From contig NZ_JAIXPP010000033.1 in the NCBI RefSeq assembly GCF_027486195.1, positions 105,860 through 169,859 of the forward strand: a DNA stretch of 64,000 nucleotides, given 5' to 3'. The stretch comes from Novosphingobium sp. (GTDB lineage Bacteria > Pseudomonadota > Alphaproteobacteria > Sphingomonadales > Sphingomonadaceae). Below are positions 52,177 to 61,957 of this stretch, piece by piece; position 1 is the first letter of the stretch, and the number at the start of each line of letters is the position of its first letter. Both the position numbers and the translations under genes were made by a program. The notes beneath the pieces are model-generated. The model did not search any database, was not told where the DNA came from, and was given only the letters and a program-made list of their open reading frames with translations.

Positions 52177-52905
52177 GTGCGCGTATTGGCTTTGGCATCG
52201 CAGAAGGGAGGGTCCGGCAAGACGACCTTGTCCGGTCACCTTGCCGTGCAGGCGCAGCGCGCGGGCGCCGGCCCCGTCGTCCTGATCGACATCGATCCGC
52301 AGGGTTCGCTGTCCGACTGGTGGAATGAGCGCGAGGCCGAATACCCCGCTTTCGCGCAGACCACCGTGGCGCGCCTGGCCAGCGATCTGGCCATTCTGCG
52401 CCAGCAGGGCTTCAAGCTGGCAGTAATCGATACCCCGCCCGCGATCACCATGGCGATCCAGTCGGTGATCTCGGTCGCCGAACTCATCGTCGTGCCGACG
52501 CGGCCAAGCCCGCATGACCTGCGCGCTGTGGGTGCCACCGTCGATCTGTGCGAGCGTGCGGGCAAGCCGTTGATCTTTGTGGTCAATGCCGCGACGCCAA
52601 AGGCGCGCATTACATCCGAAGCCGCTGTCGCGCTTTCGCAGCACGGCACCGTTGCGCCGATCACCCTGCATCACCGCACCGATTTCGCCGCCTCGATGAT
52701 CGATGGCCGCACCGTGATGGAAGTCGATCCGCGCAGCAAATCGGCCGCCGAAGTCGAGGCGCTGTGGACCTACGTTTCCGAGCGGCTCGAGAAGAATTTC
52801 CGCCGCACGGTGTTCGCGGTGCCGCAGCCCGGTCATGCCGCGCACTCCATGTCAGGCGCACCGCGCGGCGCAGGTGGCTTCGGCCGCCGCGTGATCGGCT
52901 CCTGA
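52177..52905 (+). CDS. ParA-family ATPase
   Basis: A 242-residue MinD/ParA-type ATPase. The deviant Walker A motif KGGSGKTT is at about 10-17, with DIDPQGS (about 37-43) and VIDTPP (about 86-91) as the other nucleotide motifs. GTG at 52177 is the start. No parB or parS is near, so it more likely positions a protein complex than the chromosome. The next gene is 17 bases downstream. Confidence 0.92.
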   Translation: MRVLALASQKGGSGKTTLSGHLAVQAQRAGAGPVVLIDIDPQGSLSDWWNEREAEYPAFAQTTVARLASDLAILRQQGFKLAVIDTPPAITMAIQSVISVAELIVVPTRPSPHDLRAVGATVDLCERAGKPLIFVVNAATPKARITSEAAVALSQHGTVAPITLHHRTDFAASMIDGRTVMEVDPRSKSAAEVEALWTYVSERLEKNFRRTVFAVPQPGHAAHSMSGAPRGAGGFGRRVIGS

Positions 52906-52922
52906 GCGAAGGACGCCGAAGC

Positions 52923-53444
52923 ATGAGCGAACCCAAGCCTTTCGCCTCGCTGAGCCCGAGCCTGCTTGCCCGCAAGGGCGCGGCCCGTCCGGCGATGCGT
53001 CCACAACTCCTCCCCCTGACAGCGGAAGACCGCCAGTGGATGGGCTTCGGCCCCGCCAGCGATGCCGATGATCTGGGCTGGAACGATCATGGCGAGGACC
53101 TCGCCCCGGCTGCGCCGGCTGGCGAAGTTGTCGCGATTGCCGCTGATGCGGTTCCCGAGCCTTCGCAGCCCGAAGTGCTGCGGCAGATCGAAACGCTGGC
53201 CGACATGCTGAAGGTGCCGGCTCCGGCGGCCTCCGCACACCGCAGAGAACGCGGCACTGCGCTCAAGGAAGGGCGCAAGGCGGCCTTTACGCTGCGGCTC
53301 GATGCGGCGCGCCACTTGCGCCTGCGCCTTGCCTGCACGCTGGATAACCGCAGCGCCCAGCAAATCGTGGTCGAGGCTCTCGACCGCTTCCTCGAAGCGA
53401 AGCCCGGTCTCGACGACCTTGCTCGCCGTGCCCTTCGTTCCTGA
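52923..53444 (+). CDS. ParA-associated protein with ribbon-helix-helix-like C-terminus
   Basis: A 173-residue protein that I do not recognise as a named family. The N-terminal 100 residues are Pro/Ala-rich and probably disordered. The C-terminus (about 118-170, KAAFTLRLDAARHLRLRLAC then NRSAQQIVVEALDRFL) looks like a ribbon-helix-helix DNA-binding or dimer unit. Place directly after parA suggests a ParA partner (adaptor or activator). Confidence 0.75.
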   Translation: MSEPKPFASLSPSLLARKGAARPAMRPQLLPLTAEDRQWMGFGPASDADDLGWNDHGEDLAPAAPAGEVVAIAADAVPEPSQPEVLRQIETLADMLKVPAPAASAHRRERGTALKEGRKAAFTLRLDAARHLRLRLACTLDNRSAQQIVVEALDRFLEAKPGLDDLARRALRS

Positions 53445-53473
53445 CGCAAGCATTTCAACCGGGACTTCACGCC

Positions 53474-54820
53474 ATGACCACCGCACACGACAGCAAGACT
53501 GACCGGAAATCCGCCTACAGGATGGCCCGGATCTGCGTGACCACCGCGTTGGCGGCCGGTCTTCTCTCCGGTTGCGCCGCAGGCGGACCGAACCACGCCA
53601 AGTTCGCCTCCAATGCGCAGACCGCGCTTGGCAAGGGCAGCACGGAAAAGGCGATCGGGCTGGCCGAACAGGCCGTGCTCGCCAGCCCGCGCAATGCGGC
53701 CTACCGCACGCTGCTGGGCTCTGCCTATCTGCGCGCGGGCCGCTTCGAGGCAGCGCGTCAGGCGTTCGACGAGGCGATGCAGCTTGGCGAGGATGGCGGC
53801 AAGGCTGCGCTGAGCCTCGCGCTGGCCGATATCGCGCTCGGGCGCGGCACCGAGGCGGTCGATACGCTCAACACCTATCGCGACAGCATTCCGGCATCGG
53901 ACTACGGCCTTGCCATGGCCATGGCCGGGCAGACCCAGACCGGCATCGCCGCGCTGACCGACGCGCTGCGCGGCGGCGAGAACACCCCCAAGGTGCGCCA
54001 GAACCTTGCCTATGCCTATGCGCTTGATGGCAGCTGGAGCGAAGCCAAGCTGATGGCGCAGCAGGATGTCCCGGCGGACAAGCTGGCTGAGCGCCTGCAG
54101 ACCTGGGCCTTCATGGCGCGCCCCGAAGACACCCGCCGCCGCGTGGCGAGCCTGCTCGGCGCGCCGGTCAATGCGGATGGCGGCCAGCCGACTGCACTCG
54201 CACTGGCAAACTTCCCCGAGGCGCAGAAGCTGGCCGAGGAAGCGGTGGCCATGTCGGCAACCCAGCAGGCGGCAAGCGGTGATGCGGCGGAACTCGCCAA
54301 GGCAGCCGCGACGGAAATGCCTGCGCCCCAGGCCGATGCCGCGGCACCCCAGCCGACGCTGGCCGATGCCTCAAGCGCGCCGACGCAGGCGAAGATCGCT
54401 GCCATCGACCTGCCGCCTTCGGCCGCTGCTGCTGCTGCCCCGGCGCCCCAGCAAGTGGTTTCGCATCCGGTGGTCCAGCCGGTGCATGCTGCTCGCAGCG
54501 CGCAGGCTTCGGCCAGCGCAAAGGGCAGCCATGTCGTCCAGCTCGGTTCGTTCGCCTCCTCCGATGGCGCCCAGCGCGCCTGGCGTCACTTCACTGCGCG
54601 CAACCGCAGCCTGGCCGGCTATCACAGCCAGGTCACGCAGGTTGCCGTCAACGGCCGCCAATTCTGGCGGGTGCAGGCGGTGGGCTTCACCGGCTTCGCT
54701 TCGGCGCGGCAGATGTGCCAGTCGGTCAAGGCCAAGGGCGGCGTCTGCCTCGTGATGGCCGACCCGGCAATGGTTTCGCCGCAGGGCCGCCCGACGCCGA
54801 CGCGCATGGCGCAGCGCTGA
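53474..54820 (+). CDS. TPR lipoprotein with SPOR domain
   Basis: A 448-residue outer-membrane-type lipoprotein with lipobox LLSGC (Cys about 34), TPR repeats (about 45-200), an Ala/Pro/Gln-rich linker (about 255-355) and a SPOR domain (about 358-432, SHVVQLGSFASSDGAQRAW). It mirrors the Sel1/SPOR protein on the other side of parA. The three plus-strand genes are close enough for one operon and point to a peptidoglycan- or septum-linked task. Confidence 0.9.
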   Translation: MTTAHDSKTDRKSAYRMARICVTTALAAGLLSGCAAGGPNHAKFASNAQTALGKGSTEKAIGLAEQAVLASPRNAAYRTLLGSAYLRAGRFEAARQAFDEAMQLGEDGGKAALSLALADIALGRGTEAVDTLNTYRDSIPASDYGLAMAMAGQTQTGIAALTDALRGGENTPKVRQNLAYAYALDGSWSEAKLMAQQDVPADKLAERLQTWAFMARPEDTRRRVASLLGAPVNADGGQPTALALANFPEAQKLAEEAVAMSATQQAASGDAAELAKAAATEMPAPQADAAAPQPTLADASSAPTQAKIAAIDLPPSAAAAAAPAPQQVVSHPVVQPVHAARSAQASASAKGSHVVQLGSFASSDGAQRAWRHFTARNRSLAGYHSQVTQVAVNGRQFWRVQAVGFTGFASARQMCQSVKAKGGVCLVMADPAMVSPQGRPTPTRMAQR

Positions 54821-54842
54821 ACGTCACGCATTTGCGTTGTTG

Positions 54843-54880
54843 CCGGCCCGCTCCCCATCCGGGGGCGGGCCGGTTTCGTT
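54843..54880. terminator. Terminator between TPR/SPOR and pyrC' genes
   Basis: Stem CCGGCCCG/CGGGCCGG extended by CTCCCC/GGGGG, followed on the plus strand by TTTCGTTT. It lies between the ends of two convergent genes. Confidence 0.78.
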
Positions 54881-54897
54881 TCAGGCCCTGTTCCGTT

Positions 54898-56127
54898 TCA
54901 GGCGATGCGGCTGCCACCCTTGAACAGGGCGGTGACACGGCCCTCGACCGGACGGCGATCGAACGGGGTGTTGCCTGCGGTGGCCGCCATCTTGCTGCGA
55001 TCAACGATCCACGGCCGTTCGGGCTCTACCAGCGCCAGATCAGCCTCAAGGCCGACCTCCAGCCGCCCGGCTGGAACGCCGAGCAGCGCGGCGGGATTGC
55101 CCGCGAGGAGCGCGAAGGCGCGTGCCAGATCGATCCTGCCATCGCGCACCAGCGTGAGCGTCAGCGGCAGCAGCGTTTCCGCGCCCGCCATGCCCGGTTC
55201 CGCATCGGCGAAAGGCAGGCGCTTGTCTTCCGCCCCGCGCGGATCGTGGCCCGAGGCGATGACGTCGATCGTGCCATCGGCCACCGCAGCGATCACCGCC
55301 TGCCGGTCCGCATCGCTGCGCAAGGGCGGTGAAAGGCGGCAGAAGGTGCGGAAATGCGCCAGTTCCAGATCGGAGAGCATGAAGTGCGCGGGGGTGACGC
55401 CAGCCGTCACGCGCACCCCGCGCGCTTTGGCAGCGCGGACAAGGTGGAGCGCGGCGGCGGTCGTGACCTGCCTGAGGTGCAGGCGGCAGCCGGTGAGTTC
55501 GGCGAGCGCGATATCGCGTGCGACCGCCAGCGACTCGGCTTCGGCAGGGGCGGAGGGCAGGCCGAGCCGGGTCGCCATCTCGCCGGCCGTGGCGACGGCG
55601 TGGCCGGTGATCCCGGCATCCTCGGCATGGGTGACGAGCACGAGGCCGAGCATCGCGCAGTAGCTCATGAGGCGGTGCATTACGCCCGAATCGGCGATCC
55701 AGCGCCGCCCGGTGGCGACCGCTCTGGCCCCGGCATCGCGCATCAGCGCGATTTCGGCGAGTTCAACGCCTTCAAGCCCGCGCGTCGCGGCGGCGAGGGG
55801 GTGGACCCACATATCGGGCTTGCCCGATTGCGCCGCGAAGCGGACGCGCGCCGGGTGATCGAGCGGCGGTCCCTGATCGGGCATCAGCGCGGCGCGGGTG
55901 ATCCCGCCGAAATGGAAGGCGGGTTTATCGATGGCGAAAACGCCCAGATCGACGAGGCCGGGGGTGATTAGTGCGCCCCGGGCATCGAGCACGTCGTCAC
56001 CCGGTTCGGGGCTGATGTTGCCGAGTGCGACGATGCGGCCATCCGCGACGCGAAGCGCGCCCGCCTGCGGTTCGCCGGTGGGGACGACCAGCCTGCCGCC
56101 GGTGATGGTGAGCGGACCGGGGGTCAT
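54898..56127 (-). CDS. Dihydroorotase-like protein lacking catalytic residues
   Basis: A 409-residue amidohydrolase homologue next to pyrB, with which it overlaps by four bases. Active dihydroorotases have DxHxH after PGLVD; here residues 57-64 read GLVDLGVF, so both metal-binding His are absent. The later His of HVST is also lost (HLRQVTT) and the catalytic Asp region reads SGHDPR. It therefore resembles the inactive pyrC'/PyrX type, which in pseudomonads is a structural partner of aspartate transcarbamoylase. A working dihydroorotase should be encoded elsewhere. Confidence 0.88.
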   Translation of the reverse strand: MTPGPLTITGGRLVVPTGEPQAGALRVADGRIVALGNISPEPGDDVLDARGALITPGLVDLGVFAIDKPAFHFGGITRAALMPDQGPPLDHPARVRFAAQSGKPDMWVHPLAAATRGLEGVELAEIALMRDAGARAVATGRRWIADSGVMHRLMSYCAMLGLVLVTHAEDAGITGHAVATAGEMATRLGLPSAPAEAESLAVARDIALAELTGCRLHLRQVTTAAALHLVRAAKARGVRVTAGVTPAHFMLSDLELAHFRTFCRLSPPLRSDADRQAVIAAVADGTIDVIASGHDPRGAEDKRLPFADAEPGMAGAETLLPLTLTLVRDGRIDLARAFALLAGNPAALLGVPAGRLEVGLEADLALVEPERPWIVDRSKMAATAGNTPFDRRPVEGRVTALFKGGSRIA

Positions 56128-57173
56128 GCCGCGGCTCCTTCCGCCGAAGCCCAGCCGGGCACGCCCCGCGCGCGGCGGGTGAGCACATCGAGGCAGGCCA
56201 TGCGGATCGCAACGCCGCTTTCCACTTGCCGGGTGACAAGGCTGCGCGTCGGATGGTCGGCTACCTGACTGTCGATCTCGATCCCCCGGTTCATCGGACC
56301 CGGATGCATGACGAAGACATGAGGCGGCAGTTTCCCGAAGCGTTCGAGCGTGAGGCCGTAGAGGTGGCGGTACTCGCGCGGGGAGGGGATGAACTGGCCG
56401 GACATGCGCTCTTGCTGGAGGCGCAGCATCATCACGACGTCCGCCCCTTCCAGCGCCGCGTCGAAATCATGGCTCGGCGTCACCCCCATCGCGGCGATTT
56501 CGGCAGGCATCAGCGCGGGCGGGGCGCAAACGGTGACATCGGCACCGAGCGCCGTCAGCGAGAGGATGTTCGAACGCGCGACGCGGCTGTGGAGGATATC
56601 GCCGCAGATCGTGACCTTGAGGCCGTTGAGATCGCTGCCGGGCGCGAGGGCCAGCGCATGACGAATGGTCAGTGCATCGAGCAGCGCCTGCGTCGGGTGT
56701 TCATGGCTGCCGTCGCCCGCATTGAGCACCGGGCAATCGACCTTGTCGGCAATGAGCTGCACCGCGCCGGAACTGGCGTGGCGGATCACGATGGCGTCGG
56801 CGCGCATGGCGTTGAGGGTCATCGCGGTGTCGATCAGCGTCTCGCCCTTTTTCACGCTGCTGGTGGCGGCATGCATGTTGACGACGTCGGCGCCGAGGCG
56901 CTTGCCCGCGATCTCGAACGACAACAGCGTGCGGGTGGAGTTCTCGAAGAAGGCGTTGATGATGGTGAGGCCCGAAAGCACTTCGGCGCGCTTGTGGCGC
57001 TGGCGGTTGAGCGCGAGCCACTGCTCGGCCTCGTCCAGCAGGTAGAGAATCTCGTGCCGCGCGAGGTGCGCAATGCCGGTGAGATCACGGTGCGGGAAGG
57101 CGAGGCCGCCTGCGGGATACCGGCCATACGCGCTTGGGCTGGCCACTTGGTTCGATTCCATCATCGAAACCAT
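56124..57173 (-). CDS. pyrB: Aspartate carbamoyltransferase catalytic chain
   Basis: A 349-residue enzyme of pyrimidine synthesis that joins carbamoyl phosphate and aspartate. The carbamoyl-phosphate loop [13 protein letters not shown] is at about 75-87 and [10 protein letters not shown] follows near residue 158. ATG 57173 is used; ATGs at 57164 and 57161 are possible. Longer in-frame sequence upstream overlaps the divergent sppA gene and is not real. It probably forms a complex with the pyrC'-like product. Confidence 0.95.
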   Translation of the reverse strand: MVSMMESNQVASPSAYGRYPAGGLAFPHRDLTGIAHLARHEILYLLDEAEQWLALNRQRHKRAEVLSGLTIINAFFENSTRTLLSFEIAGKRLGADVVNMHAATSSVKKGETLIDTAMTLNAMRADAIVIRHASSGAVQLIADKVDCPVLNAGDGSHEHPTQALLDALTIRHALALAPGSDLNGLKVTICGDILHSRVARSNILSLTALGADVTVCAPPALMPAEIAAMGVTPSHDFDAALEGADVVMMLRLQQERMSGQFIPSPREYRHLYGLTLERFGKLPPHVFVMHPGPMNRGIEIDSQVADHPTRSLVTRQVESGVAIRMACLDVLTRRARGVPGWASAEGAAA

Positions 57174-57248
57174 GCCACTAGTGCGCCTCTTGGGGTCGCT
57201 CAAGTGTTTCGGCTGGCATCCGTCCCTCGTGAGACCTAGATATCCCCC

Positions 57249-59150
57249 ATGAAATTTGCCCGCTCGGTCTGGAAGATCCTCGTCGCCATCAAGGACGGCC
57301 TCGTGCTGCTCCTGCTCCTGCTCTTCTTTGGCGCGCTCTATGCGCTGCTCACGCTGCGGCCGACGCCCGGCGCGGTGCAATCCGGCGCGCTCTACCTCGC
57401 GCTGGAAGGCCCGGTGGTGGAGGAACGTGCGCGGTTAAAACCGATGCAGCTGCTTTCGGGCGGTGGGCGCTCCAAGGCGGTGCAGGAGCGCGATGTGGTG
57501 CGCGCGATCGAGGCGGCAGCGGGTGACGAGCGGATCAAGGCCGTCGTGCTCGATCTCGAAAGCTTTGGCGGCGGCAGCCAAGTCGCGATGACGCACATCG
57601 GCGCAGCGATGGACAAGGTGCGCGCGGCGAAGAAGCCGGTGCTGGTCCGCGCCGGGCTCTATACCGACGATAGCGTGCAGATCGCGGCGCATGCGAGCGA
57701 GGCCTGGGTCGATCCGCTGGGTGGCGCGCTGGTGGCGGGGCCGGGCGGCACCAATCTCTATTTCAAGGCGCTGCTCGACCGCCTCAAGATCAAGGCGCAC
57801 GTCTTCAAGGTCGGCACCTACAAGAGCGCGGTGGAGCCCTTCACCCGCGAAAACGCCTCGCCCGAGGCGAAGGAAGCACTCGGCGCGGTCTATTCCGCGC
57901 TGTGGGAGGCCTGGCAGGCCGATGTGAAGAAAGCGCGGCCCAAGGCCAATATCCAGCTGGTGACAAGCGATCCGGTGAAGTGGATCTCGGCATCGGGCGG
58001 CGATGCGGCCAAGGCGGCGGTGGCCGCCGGTCTGGTTGACCGGATCGGTGACAAGGTCACCTTCGGGAAGCGGGTTGCCGAGATCGTCGGCGCCGATCCA
58101 GCTGCCGGTGAAGGCGCGTTCAAGGGCACCGCCCTCGCCACCTATCTCGCCGACCAGACGCCTTCGACCGACGGCAAGGCCATCGCCGTGGTGACGATTG
58201 CGGGCGATATCGTTGATGGCGACGCAGGGCCGGGCAGCGCAGGCGGCGACCGGATCGCCGAGCTTGTCGACAAGGCAGCAGCAAGCGGAGACTACGCGGC
58301 GCTCGTCGTCCGGGTCGATTCGCCCGGCGGATCGGTGACTGCGGCTGAGCGCATCCGCACCGCGATCGCGCGGATGAAGGCGAAGAAGATCCCTGTCGCG
58401 GTTTCGATGGCAGGCCTTGCAGCGAGCGGTGGTTACTGGGTTTCGACACCGGCGGACCGCGTGTTTGCCGAGCCGGCGACGATCACCGGCTCGATCGGCA
58501 TCTTCGCGATCATCCCGAGCTTCGAGGAAGCGCTGGGCAAGGCGGGAATCGGCACCGATGGCGTGCGGACCACGGCGCTTTCGGGCCAGCCCGATGTGTT
58601 CGGCGGCTTTTCACCTACGGCCGAGGCGGTGATCCAGCAGCAGATCGATTCGGGCTATGCGCGCTTCGTCGGGCTCGTTGCCGAGGCGCGGCACAAGACC
58701 CCGGCGGAGATCGACAAAATCGCGCAGGGGCGCGTGTGGGACGGCGGCACCGCGCGGCAGCTTGGCCTTGTCGACGAGTTCGGCGGGATCGATGCGGCGC
58801 TGGCCTGGGCGGCCAAGGCGGCGGGGGCCACGAGCTGGCATCCCGTCTACCTCGGCACGGCAGCCGATCCGTTCGGTGCGCTGCTCGATCAACTGGCCGA
58901 TAGCGAGAGCGAGGCGGACAGCGCGCATGTGCTTGGCACACAAGGCGGCGCCAGCGATTTTGCGGCACTCGCAGCCCAGCGGCAGGGCGCGCTCGCGCAG
59001 CAGCTACTGGGCGATCTGTCACGGCTGCTGGGCGAGGCCGGGGCGCAGGTATACTGCCTTGAATGTGCCGGGATGGCGCCGCCTGCGGAGCCGGTGGCCA
59101 CCCCTCCGGCTAACACCTGGCTGGCGCTGCTCGGGCGGATTGCGGGATAG
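57249..59150 (+). CDS. sppA: Signal peptide peptidase SppA (long form)
   Basis: A 633-residue inner-membrane serine protease that digests cleaved signal peptides. One N-terminal helix (about 13-36) anchors it; two tandem S49 domains follow. The catalytic Lys is about residue 192 ([11 protein letters not shown]) and the Ser about 393 ([11 protein letters not shown]), matching the E. coli Lys/Ser dyad layout. The start is 75 bases from the divergent pyrB start. Confidence 0.95.
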   Translation: MKFARSVWKILVAIKDGLVLLLLLLFFGALYALLTLRPTPGAVQSGALYLALEGPVVEERARLKPMQLLSGGGRSKAVQERDVVRAIEAAAGDERIKAVVLDLESFGGGSQVAMTHIGAAMDKVRAAKKPVLVRAGLYTDDSVQIAAHASEAWVDPLGGALVAGPGGTNLYFKALLDRLKIKAHVFKVGTYKSAVEPFTRENASPEAKEALGAVYSALWEAWQADVKKARPKANIQLVTSDPVKWISASGGDAAKAAVAAGLVDRIGDKVTFGKRVAEIVGADPAAGEGAFKGTALATYLADQTPSTDGKAIAVVTIAGDIVDGDAGPGSAGGDRIAELVDKAAASGDYAALVVRVDSPGGSVTAAERIRTAIARMKAKKIPVAVSMAGLAASGGYWVSTPADRVFAEPATITGSIGIFAIIPSFEEALGKAGIGTDGVRTTALSGQPDVFGGFSPTAEAVIQQQIDSGYARFVGLVAEARHKTPAEIDKIAQGRVWDGGTARQLGLVDEFGGIDAALAWAAKAAGATSWHPVYLGTAADPFGALLDQLADSESEADSAHVLGTQGGASDFAALAAQRQGALAQQLLGDLSRLLGEAGAQVYCLECAGMAPPAEPVATPPANTWLALLGRIAG

Positions 59151-59237
59151 GGACAACCGCTTCCCGGTAACACCTTTTGGCAAGGCTTGCCCTTTGCCCA
59201 GCGCTGCGATAGGGGCGGCGCTCGCATTTCGCCGGAC

Positions 59238-59322
59238 GCGGGCGTGGCGGAACTGGTAGACGCGCTGGATTTAGGTTCCAGTATCGCAAGATGTGGGGGT
59301 TCGAGTCCCTTCGCCCGCACCA
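59238..59322 (+). tRNA. tRNA-Leu (anticodon TAG)
   Basis: Acceptor stem GCGGGCG/CGCCCGC, D-arm GGAACTGGTAGACGC, anticodon stem CTGGA/TCCAG with loop TTTAGGT (anticodon TAG), a long variable arm as in class II tRNAs, T-loop GGTTCGAGTCC, and an encoded CCA. It reads codons CUA/CUG and lies between sppA and tig. No integrase or att duplication is seen. Confidence 0.98.
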
Positions 59323-59434
59323 GACCCGCCCGGCCCGACCGGGAGCTTGGCCGTACCATTCCCATGGTGCGGCCAGAATTGTTGATGAAGCCCGCATGGG
59401 CACCACGACGTCGTACGAGAAAGTTGGATCACAG

Positions 59435-61006
59435 ATGCAGATCGTCGAAACCAGCAACGAGGGCCTCAAGCGCGCCTATGCCCTGACCATCGCCGCGAAT
59501 GATATCGCCGCGCTTGTCGAGGGTGAGGTCAAGAAGATCACGCCGCAGGTCCGCATGCCCGGCTTCCGCCCCGGCAAGGTTCCCGCCAACCTCGTGCGCA
59601 AGATGCATGGCCCGGCGCTGCACCAGCAGGCGCTGGAAACCTCGATCCGCGAGGCGATGGACAAGCTCGTCGCCGAAAAGGGCCTGCGCCCCGCGACCCA
59701 GCCCGACGTCTCGCTGGCCGAGGGCTATGAGGAAGGCAAGGATGCCGAGCTCACCGTCGCGCTCGAAGTGCTGCCCGAGATCACCGCGCCCGCCATCGAC
59801 GGCATCAAGCTGGAACGCCTGATCGTCGAAGTGAGCGATGCCGAAGTGGATGAGGCCGTTGGCCGCATCGCGCAGGGGCAGAAGCGCTACAACGACGCGC
59901 CCGAGGGCACTGTGGCCGCCGATGGCGATCAGCTGATCATCGACTTTGCAGGGTCGGTCGACGGCGTTGCCTTTGATGGCGGCACTGCCACTGATCAGCC
60001 GCTCGAGCTTGGCTCGGGCCGCTTCATCCCCGGCTTCGAAGAGCAGTTGGTCGGCGTGAAGGCGGGCGATGAGCGCACCATCACGGTAACTTTCCCGGCT
60101 GATTATCCGGCCGAGAACCTTGCCGGCAAGGACGCCCAGTTCGCGTGCACCGTGAAGGCGGTCAAGCAGGCCGCTGAATTCACCGCGGATGACGATTTCG
60201 CCAAGTCGCTCGGCCTCGAGAGCATCGAGCAGCTGCGCGGCCTGATCAAGGGCCAGATCGAGCAGGAAAACGGTGGGCTGACGCGCACTGCGATGAAGCG
60301 CTCGCTGCTTGATCAGCTGGCCGCCGGCCACGATTTCGCCGTGCCGCCCTCGATGGTCGAGGCGGAATTCGCGCAGATCTGGCAGCAGCTGACCAGCGAA
60401 GCCGCCAAGGAAGAAGATCCCGCTGCCGCGCTCGCCGAGATCGAAGGCGAGAAGGACGACTACCGCAAGATCGCCGAGCGCCGCGTGCGTCTGGGCCTGC
60501 TGCTTTCGGAAATCGGCCAGGCCAACGGCGTGCAGGTGAACGCGAACGAAATGGAAATGCTGATCCGCCAGGCCGCGCAGCAGTACCGCGAGCAGGACCG
60601 CCAGCGCTTCATCGAATACATCCGTTCGGATGCGCTTGCCGCCGCCCAGCTGCGCGCGCCGCTCTATGAGGACAAGGTCGTCGACTTCCTGTTCGACAAG
60701 GCCGAAGTGACCGAGCGCAGCGTGACCCGCGAGGAGCTGCAGGCGGTGATCGAAGCTGACGAGACCGGCAAGCCGGCTGAAGCTGCGCCTGCCAAGGCGG
60801 CTCCGAAGAAGGCAGCCAAGAAGGCGAAGGAAGAGGCTCCGGCCGAGGAAGCGGCGCCTGCCGAAGCCGAAGCCAAGCCTGCCAAGAAGGCTCCGGCGAA
60901 GAAGAAGGCCGCTGAGGAAGCACCTGCTGCTGAAGCCGCTCCGGCCGAGGATGCGCCTGCTCCGAAGAAGAAGGCCGCGCCCAAGAAGAAGGCCGCTGAC
61001 GCCTGA
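59435..61006 (+). CDS. tig: Trigger factor with long basic/acidic tail
   Basis: A 523-residue ribosome-bound chaperone and prolyl isomerase. The ribosome-binding signature region (MPGFRPGKVP) is at about 41-50, the PPIase domain at about 150-240 and the helical chaperone domain follows to about 430. The last about 85 residues are a Lys/Ala/Glu/Pro repeat tail (PAKAAPKKAAKK and similar) not present in E. coli Tig (432 residues). ATG 59435 is the conserved start (MQIVETSNEGLKRAY). A terminator follows. Confidence 0.96.
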   Translation: MQIVETSNEGLKRAYALTIAANDIAALVEGEVKKITPQVRMPGFRPGKVPANLVRKMHGPALHQQALETSIREAMDKLVAEKGLRPATQPDVSLAEGYEEGKDAELTVALEVLPEITAPAIDGIKLERLIVEVSDAEVDEAVGRIAQGQKRYNDAPEGTVAADGDQLIIDFAGSVDGVAFDGGTATDQPLELGSGRFIPGFEEQLVGVKAGDERTITVTFPADYPAENLAGKDAQFACTVKAVKQAAEFTADDDFAKSLGLESIEQLRGLIKGQIEQENGGLTRTAMKRSLLDQLAAGHDFAVPPSMVEAEFAQIWQQLTSEAAKEEDPAAALAEIEGEKDDYRKIAERRVRLGLLLSEIGQANGVQVNANEMEMLIRQAAQQYREQDRQRFIEYIRSDALAAAQLRAPLYEDKVVDFLFDKAEVTERSVTREELQAVIEADETGKPAEAAPAKAAPKKAAKKAKEEAPAEEAAPAEAEAKPAKKAPAKKKAAEEAPAAEAAPAEDAPAPKKKAAPKKKAADA

Positions 61007-61033
61007 TCTTCGCCGCAAGGCATTGAAAACACA

Positions 61034-61066
61034 GAAGGGCGCTCCGCTGGCGGGGCGCCCTTCTTG
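61034..61066 (+). terminator. Terminator after tig
   Basis: A nine-pair stem GAAGGGCGC/GCGCCCTTC with a GC-rich loop followed by TTG; it starts 28 bases past the tig stop. Confidence 0.78.
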
Positions 61067-61158
61067 CATGTGGGCGGCATCCGTATTCGCCCGCAATTGA
61101 CCCCGCGAATCGGGGCGTGAGAGATTCAGGCAGGCTCGGCTCCTGGGAGGGACACCCG

Positions 61159-61956
61159 ATGCATACCGTTCGCAATCGCCTCGCTTCACGGCCTCCGGTC
61201 GCCACGCCCAACGCGGCTGGCAACAGGGCGCCGAACCACGCCGCCATGCGGCACGAATTGGCCTATACCCCGCGCGGCTCGATGGCCGTGCCGCTGGTCA
61301 TCCCGGACGAAAGTGGCCTGATCGAGGAGCGTCCGCAGAAGCGGCGCAATGCCAAGGGCAAGAAGGCGCGCAAGGCTGCCGCCCGGCTCGCGGCGGCGCG
61401 GGCTGCGCAGGCGCTGGAACCGGCTCCCTGTGAAGTCAGCGAGTCGCCACCGCGCGCCAAGCTGGCGGCGAAGAAGGGAAAGGCCCGGTCCAGGCCGCAC
61501 GCCAAGACTGCGGAGCACACGGCTGCGAAGCCCGAGCAGCTCCCGCCGATCCCCGCGGTGAGCCCGGTGGTGGGGACCTATAGTCCGCCGACCAAGCGGA
61601 TCGCCGCGCCGCCGAGCCCGGCGCTTGCCCTTCCTGTCCGCGATGAGCCGCTGGTCGAGGCGCCTGTGCTGCCGTCCGAGCCCGACGCGGTGCCTGCGCC
61701 GGAGCCGGAACCGGCCACCGCGTTTGCCGAGGTTCCGCTGCCACCCGCGCGGGCGTTGGTCCCGGCGCGGCGGCAGGGGCTGGTCGATGTGATCGCTTTC
61801 CTGCTGCGCGATTCCGGGCGGCGGCTGGCGCGCTGGTCGGCGCGGCGGCACAAGACCCGCGAGGAGCAAGCCGCCTTGCGCCGGGCCGAAGCACAGCAGA
61901 TCAATCTGCAGCGCGAGTTGGAAGCGCTCGATGTGCTGCGGCGGAACCGGGGCTGA
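61159..61956 (+). CDS. Basic, low-complexity protein of unknown function
   Basis: A 265-residue protein that I do not recognise. Residues about 60-130 are rich in Lys/Arg/Ala (RNAKGKKARKAAARLAAARA), followed by a Pro-rich part and a C-terminal amphipathic or coiled-coil helix (about 225-265). No signal peptide or membrane helix is evident; nucleic-acid binding is possible. GGGAGGG seven bases before ATG 61159 decides the start. It converges with the amidase gene with one base between the stops. Confidence 0.72.
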   Translation: MHTVRNRLASRPPVATPNAAGNRAPNHAAMRHELAYTPRGSMAVPLVIPDESGLIEERPQKRRNAKGKKARKAAARLAAARAAQALEPAPCEVSESPPRAKLAAKKGKARSRPHAKTAEHTAAKPEQLPPIPAVSPVVGTYSPPTKRIAAPPSPALALPVRDEPLVEAPVLPSEPDAVPAPEPEPATAFAEVPLPPARALVPARRQGLVDVIAFLLRDSGRRLARWSARRHKTREEQAALRRAEAQQINLQRELEALDVLRRNRG

Positions 61957-61957
61957 C

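Noticed and set aside
59238..59322. tRNA-Leu as an integration site
   Set aside because: No integrase gene and no repeat of the tRNA 3' end nearby.
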